Shown here: one piece after another, positions 21,859 through 32,470 of the stretch
Layout of the letters: the number at the start of each line of letters is the position of its first letter
Position numbering within the stretch: the stretch's first letter is position 1
NCBI GenBank assembly: GCA_014871385.1
Contig: CM026423.1
Span: forward strand, 25,040,739-25,104,738
DNA length: 64,000 nucleotides
DNA from: Ceratodon purpureus
Lineage: Eukaryota; Streptophyta; Bryopsida; Pseudoditrichales; Ditrichaceae
Reading direction: 5' to 3'
Translations under genes and position numbers: made by a program
Notes under the pieces: generated by a model
Seen by the model: only the letters and a program-made list of their open reading frames with translations
What the model was told of the DNA's origin: nothing
The model's database searches: none

Positions 21859-22559
21859 AGCTGCTGTCCCGCACTACGGAAAAGAGCTTCACATAACACC
21901 AATACAAAAGAGGCAGAGACATTTCCTACTCTTATCTTAAATATCCCTGAAGAAGATGCTTGGCGCCCTTGAAAATCGGCTATTCATTCATTTAAAAGTT
22001 GTCATCCTCCTAAACCGAATGTGAAGGTTTAGCAGAGGTCATTTAGCATTTAAATTTTTCTTTAAAAATTAAAGAATGAAAAAAAAAAAAAAAAATTAAA
22101 AAAAAAAAAACATTTATATAAATTGAAATTAAAAAGATTAAAGAAAAGAATAGCAATATTTAAAATGAAGGTTGAAAATAATATGAAGGAGATCAACAAA
22201 TTGAATGTGAAAATAAAATGATTGCGAAAATAAAATGAAGGAGAGAATCAAATGCAAGGAGGCTTTTGACCCCTCTAACAAGATAGATAGAATAAAGAAA
22301 ATTTTATAAAAAATACAAAACAAATTTCAAAAAAATTTAAAAAAAAAAAAAAAAAAAAGGAGAAAGGCATGTAGACTATAGTGGATGAATTCTAGCAATG
22401 TTATGAAATTAAATGTTACTTGATCCCTGTTCACAGGTTCAATACCAAAACATTCTAAGTAGTAATTTGCATATAAATTTAAGGAGATAAGGGGAATTAC
22501 TGTATGCCTGAACTAGTTAGAAGGAGCTGGAGCATAGTAATTGGTGCACGTTAAACAAA
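21859..22559. other. AT-rich, A-tract-rich DNA without a gene
   Basis: Contains two long A-rich runs (about 22078-22110 and 22330-22360) and otherwise simple AT-rich text. Nothing is recognised. Confidence 0.6.
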
Positions 22560-22957
22560 TTAATCACCAAGAAAGGAGAATATGAACTACAAATTCAATG
22601 AAAATACTGTAATTAGTCCACGGTTATAGGGTCAATTAAGTTACTAAAATTAGTAACTTTCCAAAAATATACTAAGTATATTCGAATCTTCTAATTTTAT
22701 ATTTTATTTTTAGTAAAAAAAGTGCTATTTTTAGGTTCTGTCCCCCATTCTCACTAGTAGAAATATGGTCTTTAATGACTCGTCCGTAATGACTTAAATG
22801 GTCCAAAATGACTCAATTTGAGTCATTTTGGACCATTTAAGTCATTACGGACGAGTCATTCTGGACCGTATTTCTACTAGTGTCTGTGCTCTCCGCTCTC
22901 CAAATCTGCGCTCACCGCTCTCCGCTCTGCGCTCTCCGCTCACGTACAAGCTTCCCT
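22560..22957 (-). mobile_element. LTR-retroelement-like remnant (fossil), same family as 59625-59830
   Basis: Read on the minus strand it matches the segment 3' of the gypsy element. Shared parts are the text gtacgtgagcggagagcg, an array of gagcgg/gagagc units, then agaccctataaccgtgg-like text. It is interpreted as an old solo end or fragment of the same element family. It has no coding part and is interrupted by the MITE at 22752-22882. Its borders are approximate. Confidence 0.55.
22752..22882. mobile_element. CACTA-type MITE, 131 bp, nearly perfect foldback
   Basis: Starts CACTAGTAGAAATA and ends with the reverse complement TATTTCTACTAGTG (allowing one change). The two arms of about 65 bp pair almost completely, with only about four mismatches. 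A 3-bp target duplication, TCT, flanks it (22749-22751 and 22883-22885), as expected for CACTA (En/Spm) elements. It carries no ORF, so it would need a transposase supplied elsewhere. Confidence 0.9.
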
Positions 22958-22977
22958 CCGGTCCTCTCTTAACATAG

Positions 22978-23177
22978 CCTTTGAAAATTTAAAAATTGCT
23001 TTAAATAGACCAAAGTCAACTACCCTAGCTCCAAGTCAACGAGGCTATATCTCCAACACTACAATAGTCTATAGAAATGTTTTTGCATATTTGGATTCTT
23101 TATACCTTAAAATGGGGGACTATGTCACCTCAAAATGCCAAAAAAAGTATGCCAAAAAGGCGGGGACACCCTTGTAA
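22978..23177 (+). repeat. Satellite-like unit with agtcaactaccctagct text, first copy
   Basis: The 200 bp from tttaaatagaccaaagtc to gtatgccaaaaaggcggg recur at about 26765-26970, and both copies run straight into CCCTAAA tracts. The region around cctcaaaatgcc shows it is a member of the same broad family as the 147-bp units. Confidence 0.85.
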
Positions 23178-23259
23178 CCCTAAACCCTAAACCCTAAACC
23201 TAAACCCTAAACCCTAAACCCTAAACCTAAACCCTAAACCCTAAACCCTAAACCCTAAG
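23178..23259 (+). repeat. Interstitial telomere-like tract (CCCTAAA)n
   Basis: About eleven CCCTAAA heptamers, some shortened to CCTAAA. This is the plant-type telomere repeat at an internal position. Confidence 0.95.
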
Positions 23260-23260
23260 T

Positions 23261-23955
23261 TAATTTTGATTCACGTAAAATATCACTCATATGTTTGCAT
23301 GGGATTAATATAATGAGGTATTTGATGACTTAATAATATTCTAGACTTGATAGCATGATAACATGAAACATTTGAACGTTTATTTCATGACTTTCTAGTA
23401 TAAAGTTCTCAAACAAATAAGAACTACATCAAATTAATTTTTATTCACGTAAAACATCACTCATATATTTGCATAAAGTGAAATTAATGAAGTATCTCAT
23501 GAGTTCATAATGTTGTAGACTTGTTAGGATGCTAATATGAATCATTTGAATGTTTATTTCATGACTTTTAAGTATTAGGTTCTTAAGAAAATAAGATTCT
23601 GTACCTAATTAATTTTGATTCACGTAAAATATCATCCATATGTTTACATTGATTTAAAATAATGAGGTATTGGTGATGTAATAATATTCTTAACTTGTTA
23701 GAATGATAATATGAAATATTTGAACGTTTATTTCATGACATTTTACTATAAAGTCCTTAAAAGTAGAAGAAATGCATCAAATGAACTTTAATTCACGTAA
23801 AGCATCATTCTTATGTATGTATGGAGTGCAATTAATGAAGTGTTTCATGAGTATTTAATATTTCACACTTATTGTAATGATAATATTAAGCATTTCAATG
23901 TTATTTGATGACTTTCATAACTTTGTAGTCTTGAATTTTTTTGATACTGTTACAC
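23261..23955 (+). repeat. Tandem satellite of about 174 bp, four units
   Basis: Units begin at about 23261, 23435, 23610 and 23783 with taattttgattcacgtaaaa or a close variant. Each contains tttatttcatgactttc. The spacing of 173-175 bp is regular and the divergence between units is moderate. Confidence 0.9.
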
Positions 23956-24600
23956 TAGAAACTTATAACGCAATTTATTAACTTATATTCAAACGTGAAA
24001 CCCATGTATAGCATAATGCTATTGACATAATTCAGCCATATTTAAAACTATAATTAATTCTTTGGCACCTAAATATTACCTTTTAGCTTACATTCTATGA
24101 TTTATTTTTGAACTTCTTTACATTTCTAAAGTCACGTAATAAAATCATCCAAAATTTGTGTATACTAAAAACAAATACACATTTCATTCAAATGTCATGA
24201 CTTGAAGTTGTTCATGAGCTTTTGGCACGTTCAAAAAGTTCAATTCCATGACTTTAATGAATAGAGTACCATTAAGTTAGACATATCTAACATATACATA
24301 CATAACAAATTAAAGTCAACCACGCCCTAGAGCCAATTAGAGGGATTTCAAATTGATATCAAAATCCATGTTTGGACTTTGTATGCCTAAGATATTAATA
24401 GATGAAGTTTGCAAATTCAGAACTTCATCCATCTATATCTCATGCATACAAAGTCCAAACATGAAGTGTCATACCATTTTGGAATGCTCGAGATAGGCCC
24501 TAGGATGTGGCAAAAGTTTAAAGTCAAACCCTAAACCTCATCAAAAAGTCATAATCCTAAGACCGCCCCTATACATCTCTTAAACAAAGCACATCTAGAC
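23956..24600. other. AT-rich DNA with a 95-bp hairpin
   Basis: No gene. 24368-24462 is an inverted repeat: the outer arms atgtttggactttgtatgc are perfectly complementary, and inner arms around agatgaagtt/aacttcatc extend the pairing. Confidence 0.75.
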
Positions 24601-25158
24601 AAATCCAACATCACCATTGGATTCCCCATGCCCAAATTAGTGGGGGTAGGTATCTTCAAACTTCCAAAATAATCAATATTCAAGTGAAAGTCAACAACAT
24701 TTACCGAAGTCAAACGTTTAATATCTCCCAAATGGTGATAGTGTTAAGCAAAATTATTTCACCATTGGATTCACAACATTTCATTGAAAATGAGGGGGTA
24801 CATGTCCTTGAAATTTCAAAATTCCAAACCCACAAGCATTTGGAAACCCTAAAGACCACTTACAACCCCACTTTAACTTCTTAACCCTAACCCTAATGAG
24901 AATTTTGACTACACCATTGGATTCACAATGCCCTAATATGGGGGGGTAAGTATGTTCAAAATTCCAAAAAACCTCACCAATAAAAAAGTCAACTCAAATT
25001 TTACAAAGTCCAAGATGCTATATCTTCCAAATGGTGATAGTGTTAAGCAAAATTATTGAACCATTGGATTCACAACCCTTGTAAATGGGGGGGTAGGTCC
25101 TCTCAAAACCTCATTCTAAGTATGCCATATAATCGGGGACACACATGTAACCCTAAAC
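24601..25158 (+). repeat. Repeats of about 147 bp with a conserved G-run
   Basis: Units carry ccattggattcacaa, then a run of 5-7 G followed by TAGGT or a variant, near 24618, 24771, 24916 and 25062, that is 145-153 bp apart. Between them lies caaatggtgatagtgttaag. Short CCCTAA tracts are interspersed. Confidence 0.85.
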
Positions 25159-25159
25159 C

Positions 25160-26110
25160 CTAAAACTCTAAAAGCCTTAATTCTATGATATTTTTGAAGA
25201 TATGGTCTTTAATTTCAACCATGGCTATAATTTAACTATGGTGTACGTAAAAATAAGTCCAATTAACAATCTAAGGTCACACTATCGAGACATTTTACAT
25301 AAAGAAGTGGATTCTAAGCTACTGAATCCTGATACAAAAATCTATGCATTGACCTTTTATTCGCATGACATTTTGGAAGATGCGGTCCTTAAATACAACC
25401 AAAACTATATTTTTTAACTTTCACTTACGTAAAATTAAATCCAATTAGCATTCTATAGCCAAATAGAAGACACATATTATAATATGGAGTGGACTCTAAC
25501 TTTCCCATACAAAAATTTCATACCTTAAAGCCTTATTGGCATGACATTTTTGAAGATGGGGTCCTCAAATTCAGCCATGGCTGTAATATAACTTTGTACT
25601 AAGTAAAATCAAATCCAATGAACACTTAAAGTCCAAATTAAAGACACAATTTCTAGCATGTAGTTGATTCTAACTTGTGGATCCCAAAATTTCATACCGA
25701 AAAGCCTTTATTGCATGACATTTGTTAACATGAGGTCTTTAAATAAGCCATGACTGTACTTTAATTAAAATGAACGTAAAATTAAATCCAACTAGAACGC
25801 TAGCGGCAAATACAAGACATATTATATAATTTAGAGTGGATTTTAACTTATAGATGTAAAAATCTCATGCGTAAAGCCTTAATTGCATGACATTTTTGAA
25901 GATGGAATCCCTAAATACAGCCATGACTGTACTTTAACTTGGAATTACGTCAAAAAAAACTATAAGACGCTTTTAGACAAGAAAGAAAGACACAATTCAT
26001 ACCTTGGACTCATTTGTAACTTCAAGATGCAAAAACTCATACTAAAAGTGATAAAGCTATGACATATTGAAAATCTAAATCCTCATTAGTTAACGTTTTT
26101 GACGGCCATA
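25160..26110 (+). repeat. Second tandem satellite of about 175 bp, five to six units
   Basis: The phrase gacatttttgaagatggggtc or a variant falls at about 25188, 25368, 25544, 25718, 25887 and 26061, spaced 169-180 bp apart. Each unit also has ttacgtaaaattaaatccaa. Landmarks catgac-ttt and acgtaaaat occur in the same order as in the 174-bp array at 23261, so the two arrays are probably old relatives. Confidence 0.85.
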
Positions 26111-26764
26111 AGTCATGAAATATATCGCAATTGAACTCCACCACGTCCTAAGGCCTTGCCAACGCTCTCCGTCAACGCAATCCATTCTTCATTCCGACGT
26201 GGCATGCATGCGCAATGAGCTGACGAAGTTTGAAAACCGCAAACTTCATCCGCTCATATCTCATGCCTCCAACATTAGAATAGAGCGTGCTTTAACTTTT
26301 TGGAACTGTACGCTCAAAGTCCACCTCGTGGGACCCTCCGTTTAGAATCGCCCTTCACCGAGGCAAGGGATCCTAGTTGCTACCCCCATAAAAGGAACCT
26401 TGCTATTTCTATTATTAGCCGTATAGGTGGAGCCCACGCTATAGAAAATTGGAAGGGAATTCCGGTCATATGTAGGGCTTTGTCATCGGAGTTTGCAGGC
26501 ATGAGATATGGATGGATGAAGTTTCAACAATCCAAAGTTCATCCGTCTATATCTCCTAAATGAAGATAGTCTTGGGAAATGTTTTTACATATTTCAATTC
26601 CTTGAGCTTAAAATAGAGTGTAGGTGTCCTTAAAACTTTGATCCCTTTGGTTAATTGACAATGATTCCTATTTTAAGACTTTACCTTAGATTGCCTATAA
26701 CTCCTAACCAACTCTATTTATGGAAAAAAAATATAAGAGCACCATCCAAAAATAACTAACAACT
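26111..26764. other. No gene; mixed satellite-border DNA
   Basis: Includes phrases such as aaacttcatccgctcatatctc and gatgaagtttcaac that echo the 24368-24462 hairpin region, so it probably derives from the same repeat complex. Confidence 0.5.
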
Positions 26765-27440
26765 ATGATATAAGCCTTTAAAAATTTCAAAAATGCTTTA
26801 AATAGACCAAAGTCAACTACCCTAGCTCAAAGTCAACGAGGCTATATCTCCAAGACTACAACAGTCTTGGGAAATGTTTTTACATATTCGGATTCCCTAT
26901 ACCTTAAAATGGGGGGGTAGGTCACCTCAAAATGCCAAAAAAAGTATGCCAAAAAGGCGGGAACACCCTTGTAACCCTAAACCCTAAACCCTTCAACCCT
27001 AAACCACCTAAACCCTAAACCCTAAACCCTAAACCCTAAAGCCTAAAACGGGGGGGTAGGTTCAAGAAAAAACTCTAAATTCCAAAAAGTCAAGAATCTA
27101 ACCAACCCTAAAGGCCGATTTTGAAACCGCTATAACTTCTAAACCCTAAACTTTTAGGGAAAACTAACTACACCATTAGATTCACAATGGTCAAAAATAG
27201 GGGGGTAGGTATAATCAAAAAGTTCAAAACCCTTAAAAATCACCAAAGTCAACCCTCCACCCTAAAGTCAAAGTTTATAGATCTCACAAATGGTGATACA
27301 TTAGGGAATGATTTTTACATATTCGGATTCACAAGGGTCGAAAATGGGGGGGGGGGGGGGGGGTGGGGGGGGGGGTAGGTCACATCAAAACCCCTAAAAA
27401 AGTATGCCATTTTTTCGGGAACACCGATGTAACCCAGAAC
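26765..27440 (+). repeat. G-run satellite units with telomere-like tract
   Basis: The first 200 bp repeat 22978-23177. Telomere-like heptamers fill about 26973-27045. Further G-run units lie near 27050, 27198 and 27347. The last is an expanded G tract of 30 bases (27347-27376) interrupted by a single T. Confidence 0.85.
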
Positions 27441-28264
27441 CCTGCAACTGTAGACTGAGTTTGGTAATGTTGTAGATAGTCTTGTGCATGCAGATTTGAA
27501 TTACGTCTACCTGGATTTGTTTACCTTTTATCTTCACCGTGGATTTAGTCAATTTATTTTTGAAGCGGTTCCAGTGCAAGACTGATATAGTGCAACTAGT
27601 TTAAATCGTTTTCCACCTAGTTTTAGAATTGAAGTGTGAGTTGGCTTGTTAATTGTATATGGAGGTGTAACTGCTGACGCTTGTAAAAGTACGTTTAGTG
27701 GTAGTGAAGTGACGGTTGATTGCTCACATGTAAAAAAACGTACATTATAGATTCATTGGATGGAAGAAGTGGCTTCTTCGGCTGTAAAGTTACGAACGAT
27801 GTGGAGATTTTGGTTGTAGAGGTGATACGTCAATTTAATAACACTTTGTGCGTTGAACAGATCCATGGAGCCATCAGCTCTTTTGAAAAGGTATTCCAGC
27901 TCAAAGTGGGTGGTAGGGCAGTGTCAAGGGACTTATGATTGTACCTTGTTCACCTATAATTGTCTCCGTGATAAGTGTTTCTACCTACCATCAATGATAA
28001 ACATAATAATCAATGTATTCATGTGATTTCTCATATGCTTGGAATCTGTAATATACTGTGCATCACAGTTCGGGAAGATTTCAAGGAAAGTAGGTAATTT
28101 TCCTACTTTCTTTACATGTGTTCGGTAATTTTTGGATGTCATTCGGTTGAGACTCCTATTTATCCAAACCATCCGGTTGATTACCTTTGCCAAAAACATC
28201 TTTCCGGTTATATTTCCTTATCGTTTCAAAACCATTCGGTTAGAAAACTGGCTTAAGCAATTTT
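27441..28264. other. No gene supported
   Basis: A 72-codon frame on the plus strand at 27720-27938 is open but shows no recognisable motif. The phrase attcggttgag or ccggttgatt recurs three to four times in 28140-28240. Confidence 0.4.
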
Positions 28265-28445
28265 AATTCAGCTGCTGTAAAACCTTGAAATCAGCAGTAA
28301 AAACTCAAAATCATCTAAAAACTCAAAATCAACTATAGAAACTCAAAATCAGCACTAAAAACTCAAAATCAGCACTAAAAACTCAATATCAGCACTAAAA
28401 TTTCAAAATCAGCACTAAAAACTCAAAATCAGCACCATTAAAATT
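28265..28445 (+). repeat. Minisatellite of about 20 bp next to the hAT gene
   Basis: About eight imperfect units of actcaaaatcagcactaaaa. It lies just beyond the 3' end of the transposase ORF and could be a subterminal repeat of that element. Confidence 0.8.
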
Positions 28446-28614
28446 TGGAATTAGTTGTAATAAAAAGGAAAAGATCATCCATGGCAGGATTTGAACCTGG
28501 CTTAGCCCTTCCCATTTGAAGGCCAAGGATTCCCCTTCATCAATTCATGATGAAGTAAGATTTTATAAAAATAAGAAATAGAAAAAATTGCAAGAATATG
28601 AAATACAAATTGCA

Positions 28615-30831
28615 TCAAATGTCATGCAAATCATCATTTTCACCAACTTGAGAAGAGGAACCAGCAAGATACTTTTCAGGGTGAGAATATAAGTACCTCC
28701 ACTTTGCACTATTTCTCCACAACTCCATGGCCTCAACTAGAATATAGTCAAAATCATCTTGTGGCCCTTCTAAAGCAACCCTCAAGACAGCATCAAGGTG
28801 TTTTGTGCCTAACCTATTCCTATGTTTTGTTTTAATGACATTTTGAACTGAAAAAGCCCTCTCACAAGTGGCTGTACTCACACATTGACATCTTGCTATC
28901 TCAGCTAGCAAAAGAATGTTAGCGTACTTAACTTGCAAAGGTTCATTCCAAGTTACCATAGCCCAAAGGTCCTTAAAAGTTTTGTTGTTCCAATCCAAAC
29001 TTGCTTGCAATTTGAAATTAAAAAATTCCCTTCTACAAGCATCTGAATCAACAAGGGGAGAAAGAATTTTACCTTCAAGGTTTTTTTGCACACCATATTG
29101 CTTCAAAAGAAGCTCCAACTCTGTGACACCCCAAGAATTTAATCCAACCCTCCTTGAAGGCATGTTAGAAGGATTAAGAACACTAAATGCTGAAATGATG
29201 TCATTGTCACTAAATCTAGCTTCCAAAGCCTTGCATACAGCTTCAGCATATACTTTTTGGAAATTGAGAGCTTCTTCTAAATCAGCTCCAGTCCTATCTC
29301 TAATCATGTTAACTGAATGGAACTTAGCTCCCCTAATTTCACTGGACAACCTCATGAGATATCCATTAGGGGGGCCAAAACTTGGAATTACATGATACCC
29401 TGTATTCTCATTGAAAGTACATTCATTCAAATCTGTATTATCCATGATGTACAGCATACGAATACTCTCAATTTCAGTCCTCACAATTGAACCAAGAGTA
29501 GTCACATCCACATACTTTTTCTGAAAAATTTTACACAAAATGGACAAACCATGTAACAAATCTGCCAAAAAATACAAGATATAAATAAATTTAAAACACC
29601 TTAATTTCTCATAGAGTAGAGGGACTGTCCCATCACCTTTGTCCTTTGGAACATCCCTAAAGAAAACCAAAACGGATTCAAGAGAATCACACAATGTACA
29701 AATAGCTTCAGACCTAGAAAGCCATCTAATCTTGTGAAATCTCTTAAGTGTTTTTTGTGCATCATTTAATTCCTTTTGAATGGCATGTAAAATAGTTTTT
29801 TTCTTACCTGATTTTTTGAATTGGGCTGCCAATAGGTTGATTGTCTTGTCAATTTCAGATGACACAAACTTACATTCACTAGACTCAGCTGCTTGTAAAG
29901 TAGCCAAGTTAGTTCTATGTGCAATACAATGTACTGAAATTACAAAAGGACTTACTTCCTTCAATCTAGTTGACACACCACTTTTGCTTCCAACCATAGT
30001 AGAACAACCATCAGATCCAAATGCAACACATCTAGTCATGTCCAAACCCCACTCCTTGGCTGAATTCAAAAGTTTTTGAAATATTTCTTCAGCATCTTTT
30101 CTCCCATTATCAATCTCAAGCAAACCTAGGAACACACTTACAGGCAATCCTTCTTCAACAAATGTGGCAAAAACTACTACATGTCCAGTTACACTTACAT
30201 GAGTAGACTCATCAATCATCAAGCCAAAAAATTTTGAATCTCTCACTCTATCCAAGTTTTTCTTTTGAATCACAGAAGAGATGCAAAACACCATTTCTGC
30301 CCCTGACTTTTCATCATGATACAAACTATCAGTCATATTAGACTTAGACTTCAGCAATAACTTACACAATGATGGAAACTTAGTCAAAGGGACAGTTTCT
30401 TTGGCTAAAAAATATGCAGCCCTAAACAAATTTATCAAAGCTTCATCACATGCTGCAAATGTTTTTTCAACCATCTTTTTCATTACCTTCTCACCTTGAT
30501 TAGCTGCCCACTCTAGTTTCTTATGTTCTTGAGACATGTTATGATCTTGAAAGGCAGAGACTTTGATATTGACTGAACCAGCATTGGCAAAGACATTCCT
30601 AGCTTGCTTCTCTCTACAAAGCTTGCAAAAAACTCTTCCTAAATCTGAATTAAATTCAATCCAGTGGAATTGGCTGTACCATGAATCCTTCCAAGCTAAT
30701 CTAGCACCTTCAACCTGACTGACCTCCTTGTTTACTGAATGAGAGGGGGTTGTTGATGATGCAGGCACAGTCTCAAAGTTTCTTTCATTCCTGAAAAACA
30801 TATCTCTCATAGTTCTTTGTCTTTTGGCCAT
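28615..30831 (-). CDS. hAT-superfamily transposase, zinc-finger 862-like, apparently intact
   Basis: A 738-codon single-exon frame on the minus strand, starting at ATG (30831). Order of parts: a degenerate CCHH zinc finger (C69, C72, H97, H103) that would bind the element ends; an RNase H-like DDE core with D207 in GLMIDEST and D274 in FGSDG, followed by the typical CIAH (C302, H305); and a C-terminal hATC dimerisation segment with CERAFS at 656-661, whose E657 is the third acidic residue. All three catalytic acids are therefore present. The closest type I know is the ZNF862/DUF4371-like branch of hAT proteins. The length is normal and there are no stops. An 8-bp target duplication and short terminal repeats would be expected but could not be found by eye. 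It could be an autonomous transposon or a domesticated gene. A minisatellite lies 170 bp past its stop. Confidence 0.9.
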   Translation of the reverse strand: MAKRQRTMRDMFFRNERNFETVPASSTTPSHSVNKEVSQVEGARLAWKDSWYSQFHWIEFNSDLGRVFCKLCREKQARNVFANAGSVNIKVSAFQDHNMSQEHKKLEWAANQGEKVMKKMVEKTFAACDEALINLFRAAYFLAKETVPLTKFPSLCKLLLKSKSNMTDSLYHDEKSGAEMVFCISSVIQKKNLDRVRDSKFFGLMIDESTHVSVTGHVVVFATFVEEGLPVSVFLGLLEIDNGRKDAEEIFQKLLNSAKEWGLDMTRCVAFGSDGCSTMVGSKSGVSTRLKEVSPFVISVHCIAHRTNLATLQAAESSECKFVSSEIDKTINLLAAQFKKSGKKKTILHAIQKELNDAQKTLKRFHKIRWLSRSEAICTLCDSLESVLVFFRDVPKDKGDGTVPLLYEKLRCFKFIYILYFLADLLHGLSILCKIFQKKYVDVTTLGSIVRTEIESIRMLYIMDNTDLNECTFNENTGYHVIPSFGPPNGYLMRLSSEIRGAKFHSVNMIRDRTGADLEEALNFQKVYAEAVCKALEARFSDNDIISAFSVLNPSNMPSRRVGLNSWGVTELELLLKQYGVQKNLEGKILSPLVDSDACRREFFNFKLQASLDWNNKTFKDLWAMVTWNEPLQVKYANILLLAEIARCQCVSTATCERAFSVQNVIKTKHRNRLGTKHLDAVLRVALEGPQDDFDYILVEAMELWRNSAKWRYLYSHPEKYLAGSSSQVGENDDLHDI

Positions 30832-32470
30832 GATTATTACTAAAAATCAAACAAGCTAAACCAAGACCAATTTTCAAAACCAGTGAAAATCACTACAAAA
30901 TCACTATAAAAACAACAAACCAGCAACAAAAACAACAAATGAAAAGATGACCAAATTACTTAAGCAAAGTGCAATCAAAATGCCAAACAAAAGAGTAAAC
31001 ACATGCATAAAGAAAATACAGTCAGTCAAGGCAACACATACTCAACCAAAACAAATACAATCAGACAATCATTCAAAAATCACTGATTTCAAACACAAGA
31101 TACTAAAACAAACAATCAAACATAAGGGCATGCAATGTCACTAATTATAAATGCAGAGTGACTTTACAGATCTGTAGATTTTCGAAGTGAATAACTCCAA
31201 GACCTGCAATACAGGTACAGCAAAGAAATCAATAACAAACAATGCATAAAAGACATAGTACACACAAACCATAATCAGTCACATAAGGTAAAAAGATTCA
31301 ATCATCTTTCAATTTGAAGCAATTATTGCTGACCAGAAACTTAAATCTGTACAGTTTCACTCTGATGCCTTCAACGACCTACATTGAAGAAAGGATACTA
31401 CAAGCTCCCACATAAACATTACAGAAAATTGTCGACCACACAAAGACTCTCATTTCCAAAGCAATGCAAGAGCACCTCACAAATCTATTCACTGGATTTT
31501 CACACCTGATCATATCTTATTGAGCACTCACCAATGTAGGTGCTGTGAGCGAACTGTTCATACTCAATACAGACACAACAATATCACAGTATCATACAAA
31601 TCTTCTGCAGTATATCATCAACGTACTGCCCAAACAAGGCGTCCAAACAACAATCACTTATGCAGAAAAGAAGTGCCCATGTCGAAATTCACACACTGAT
31701 ACCAGAAAAATGACATATTCACCTCAAGCAGACTCCCATTTGCAGAGAAACGGAATGCTAGTACTGTACATCGAAACAAGCTCCCTTTTCTCAACCACAA
31801 AAACATGAATAACATTGAGCAGCCCACCTGTGCAATGCCAAGCTGCAGCTGAGCTCCAACGTCAAGTCGAGAGCAATCCCAACGGCACTAAGAGTTGCAC
31901 TTCCGCTTGAAGCAGTTGGCTTCAACCACCGACACCTCACCTGCTAGAAAACCACACCCAAGCAGGAGCTGTACGACCCACTCATCCAGCCATAGCCACC
32001 AAGGAACCCGAGCTGCAGCAACATGGGCACCTCGGAGACCACCTCCAGCAGCGACCTGAGACGCCGACCTCCACAGCAGCGAGCTAGGAGACGCCAACCA
32101 CCACAGCAGCGAGCGCCGACCACAGAGAGACACGGGGAACGCAGAGACTCAAGAGCAAAGCGAGAGCACAGGAGAGCGAGAGCACAAGAAAGCGAGAGCA
32201 CATGAAAGCGTCAAAGCGAGGGAGACGATAACAGGCGAGGGAAGCGAGATGTGACCAACTGTTGTGCCGTTGAGCGCGACTATGCCGGCTGTGGTGAGAG
32301 CCCGGCGGCTAGGGCAAGCAGGCCCCGAAACCCTAAGCTCTAAAACCTACTATAAAACCTACTATAAAGATTTTCCGAGATACCCTCGCAAGAACCGGTC
32401 AATATCCGGGGATACCCTCGGGGAAGCAGCGAATTTCCGCCTACTGTAAAACCAACTGGGTCAGATTTCC
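30832..32470. other. 5' flank of the hAT gene, GC-rich at its far end
   Basis: A C/A-rich stretch next to the ATG gives way to a GC-rich patch at about 31880-32330. Frames are open there on both strands, but with low-complexity Arg/Ser/Trp-rich text. It may hold the leader, an intron or the promoter of the transposase gene. No terminal repeat was identified. Confidence 0.4.

Noticed and set aside
28486-28560. tRNA-like sequence on the minus strand
   Set aside because: A good B box (GGTTCAAATCC) and T-arm are present, but there is no A box, no proper D-arm, a 6-base anticodon-like loop and no acceptor stem. At most it is a tRNA-derived fossil.
28916-29395. Plus-strand open frame of 159 codons
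   Set aside because: It is the antisense shadow of the hAT transposase gene.
31888-32205. Open frames in the GC-rich patch upstream of the transposase
   Set aside because: Low-complexity Arg/Ser-rich or Trp/Leu-rich text on both strands; more likely leader or promoter DNA.
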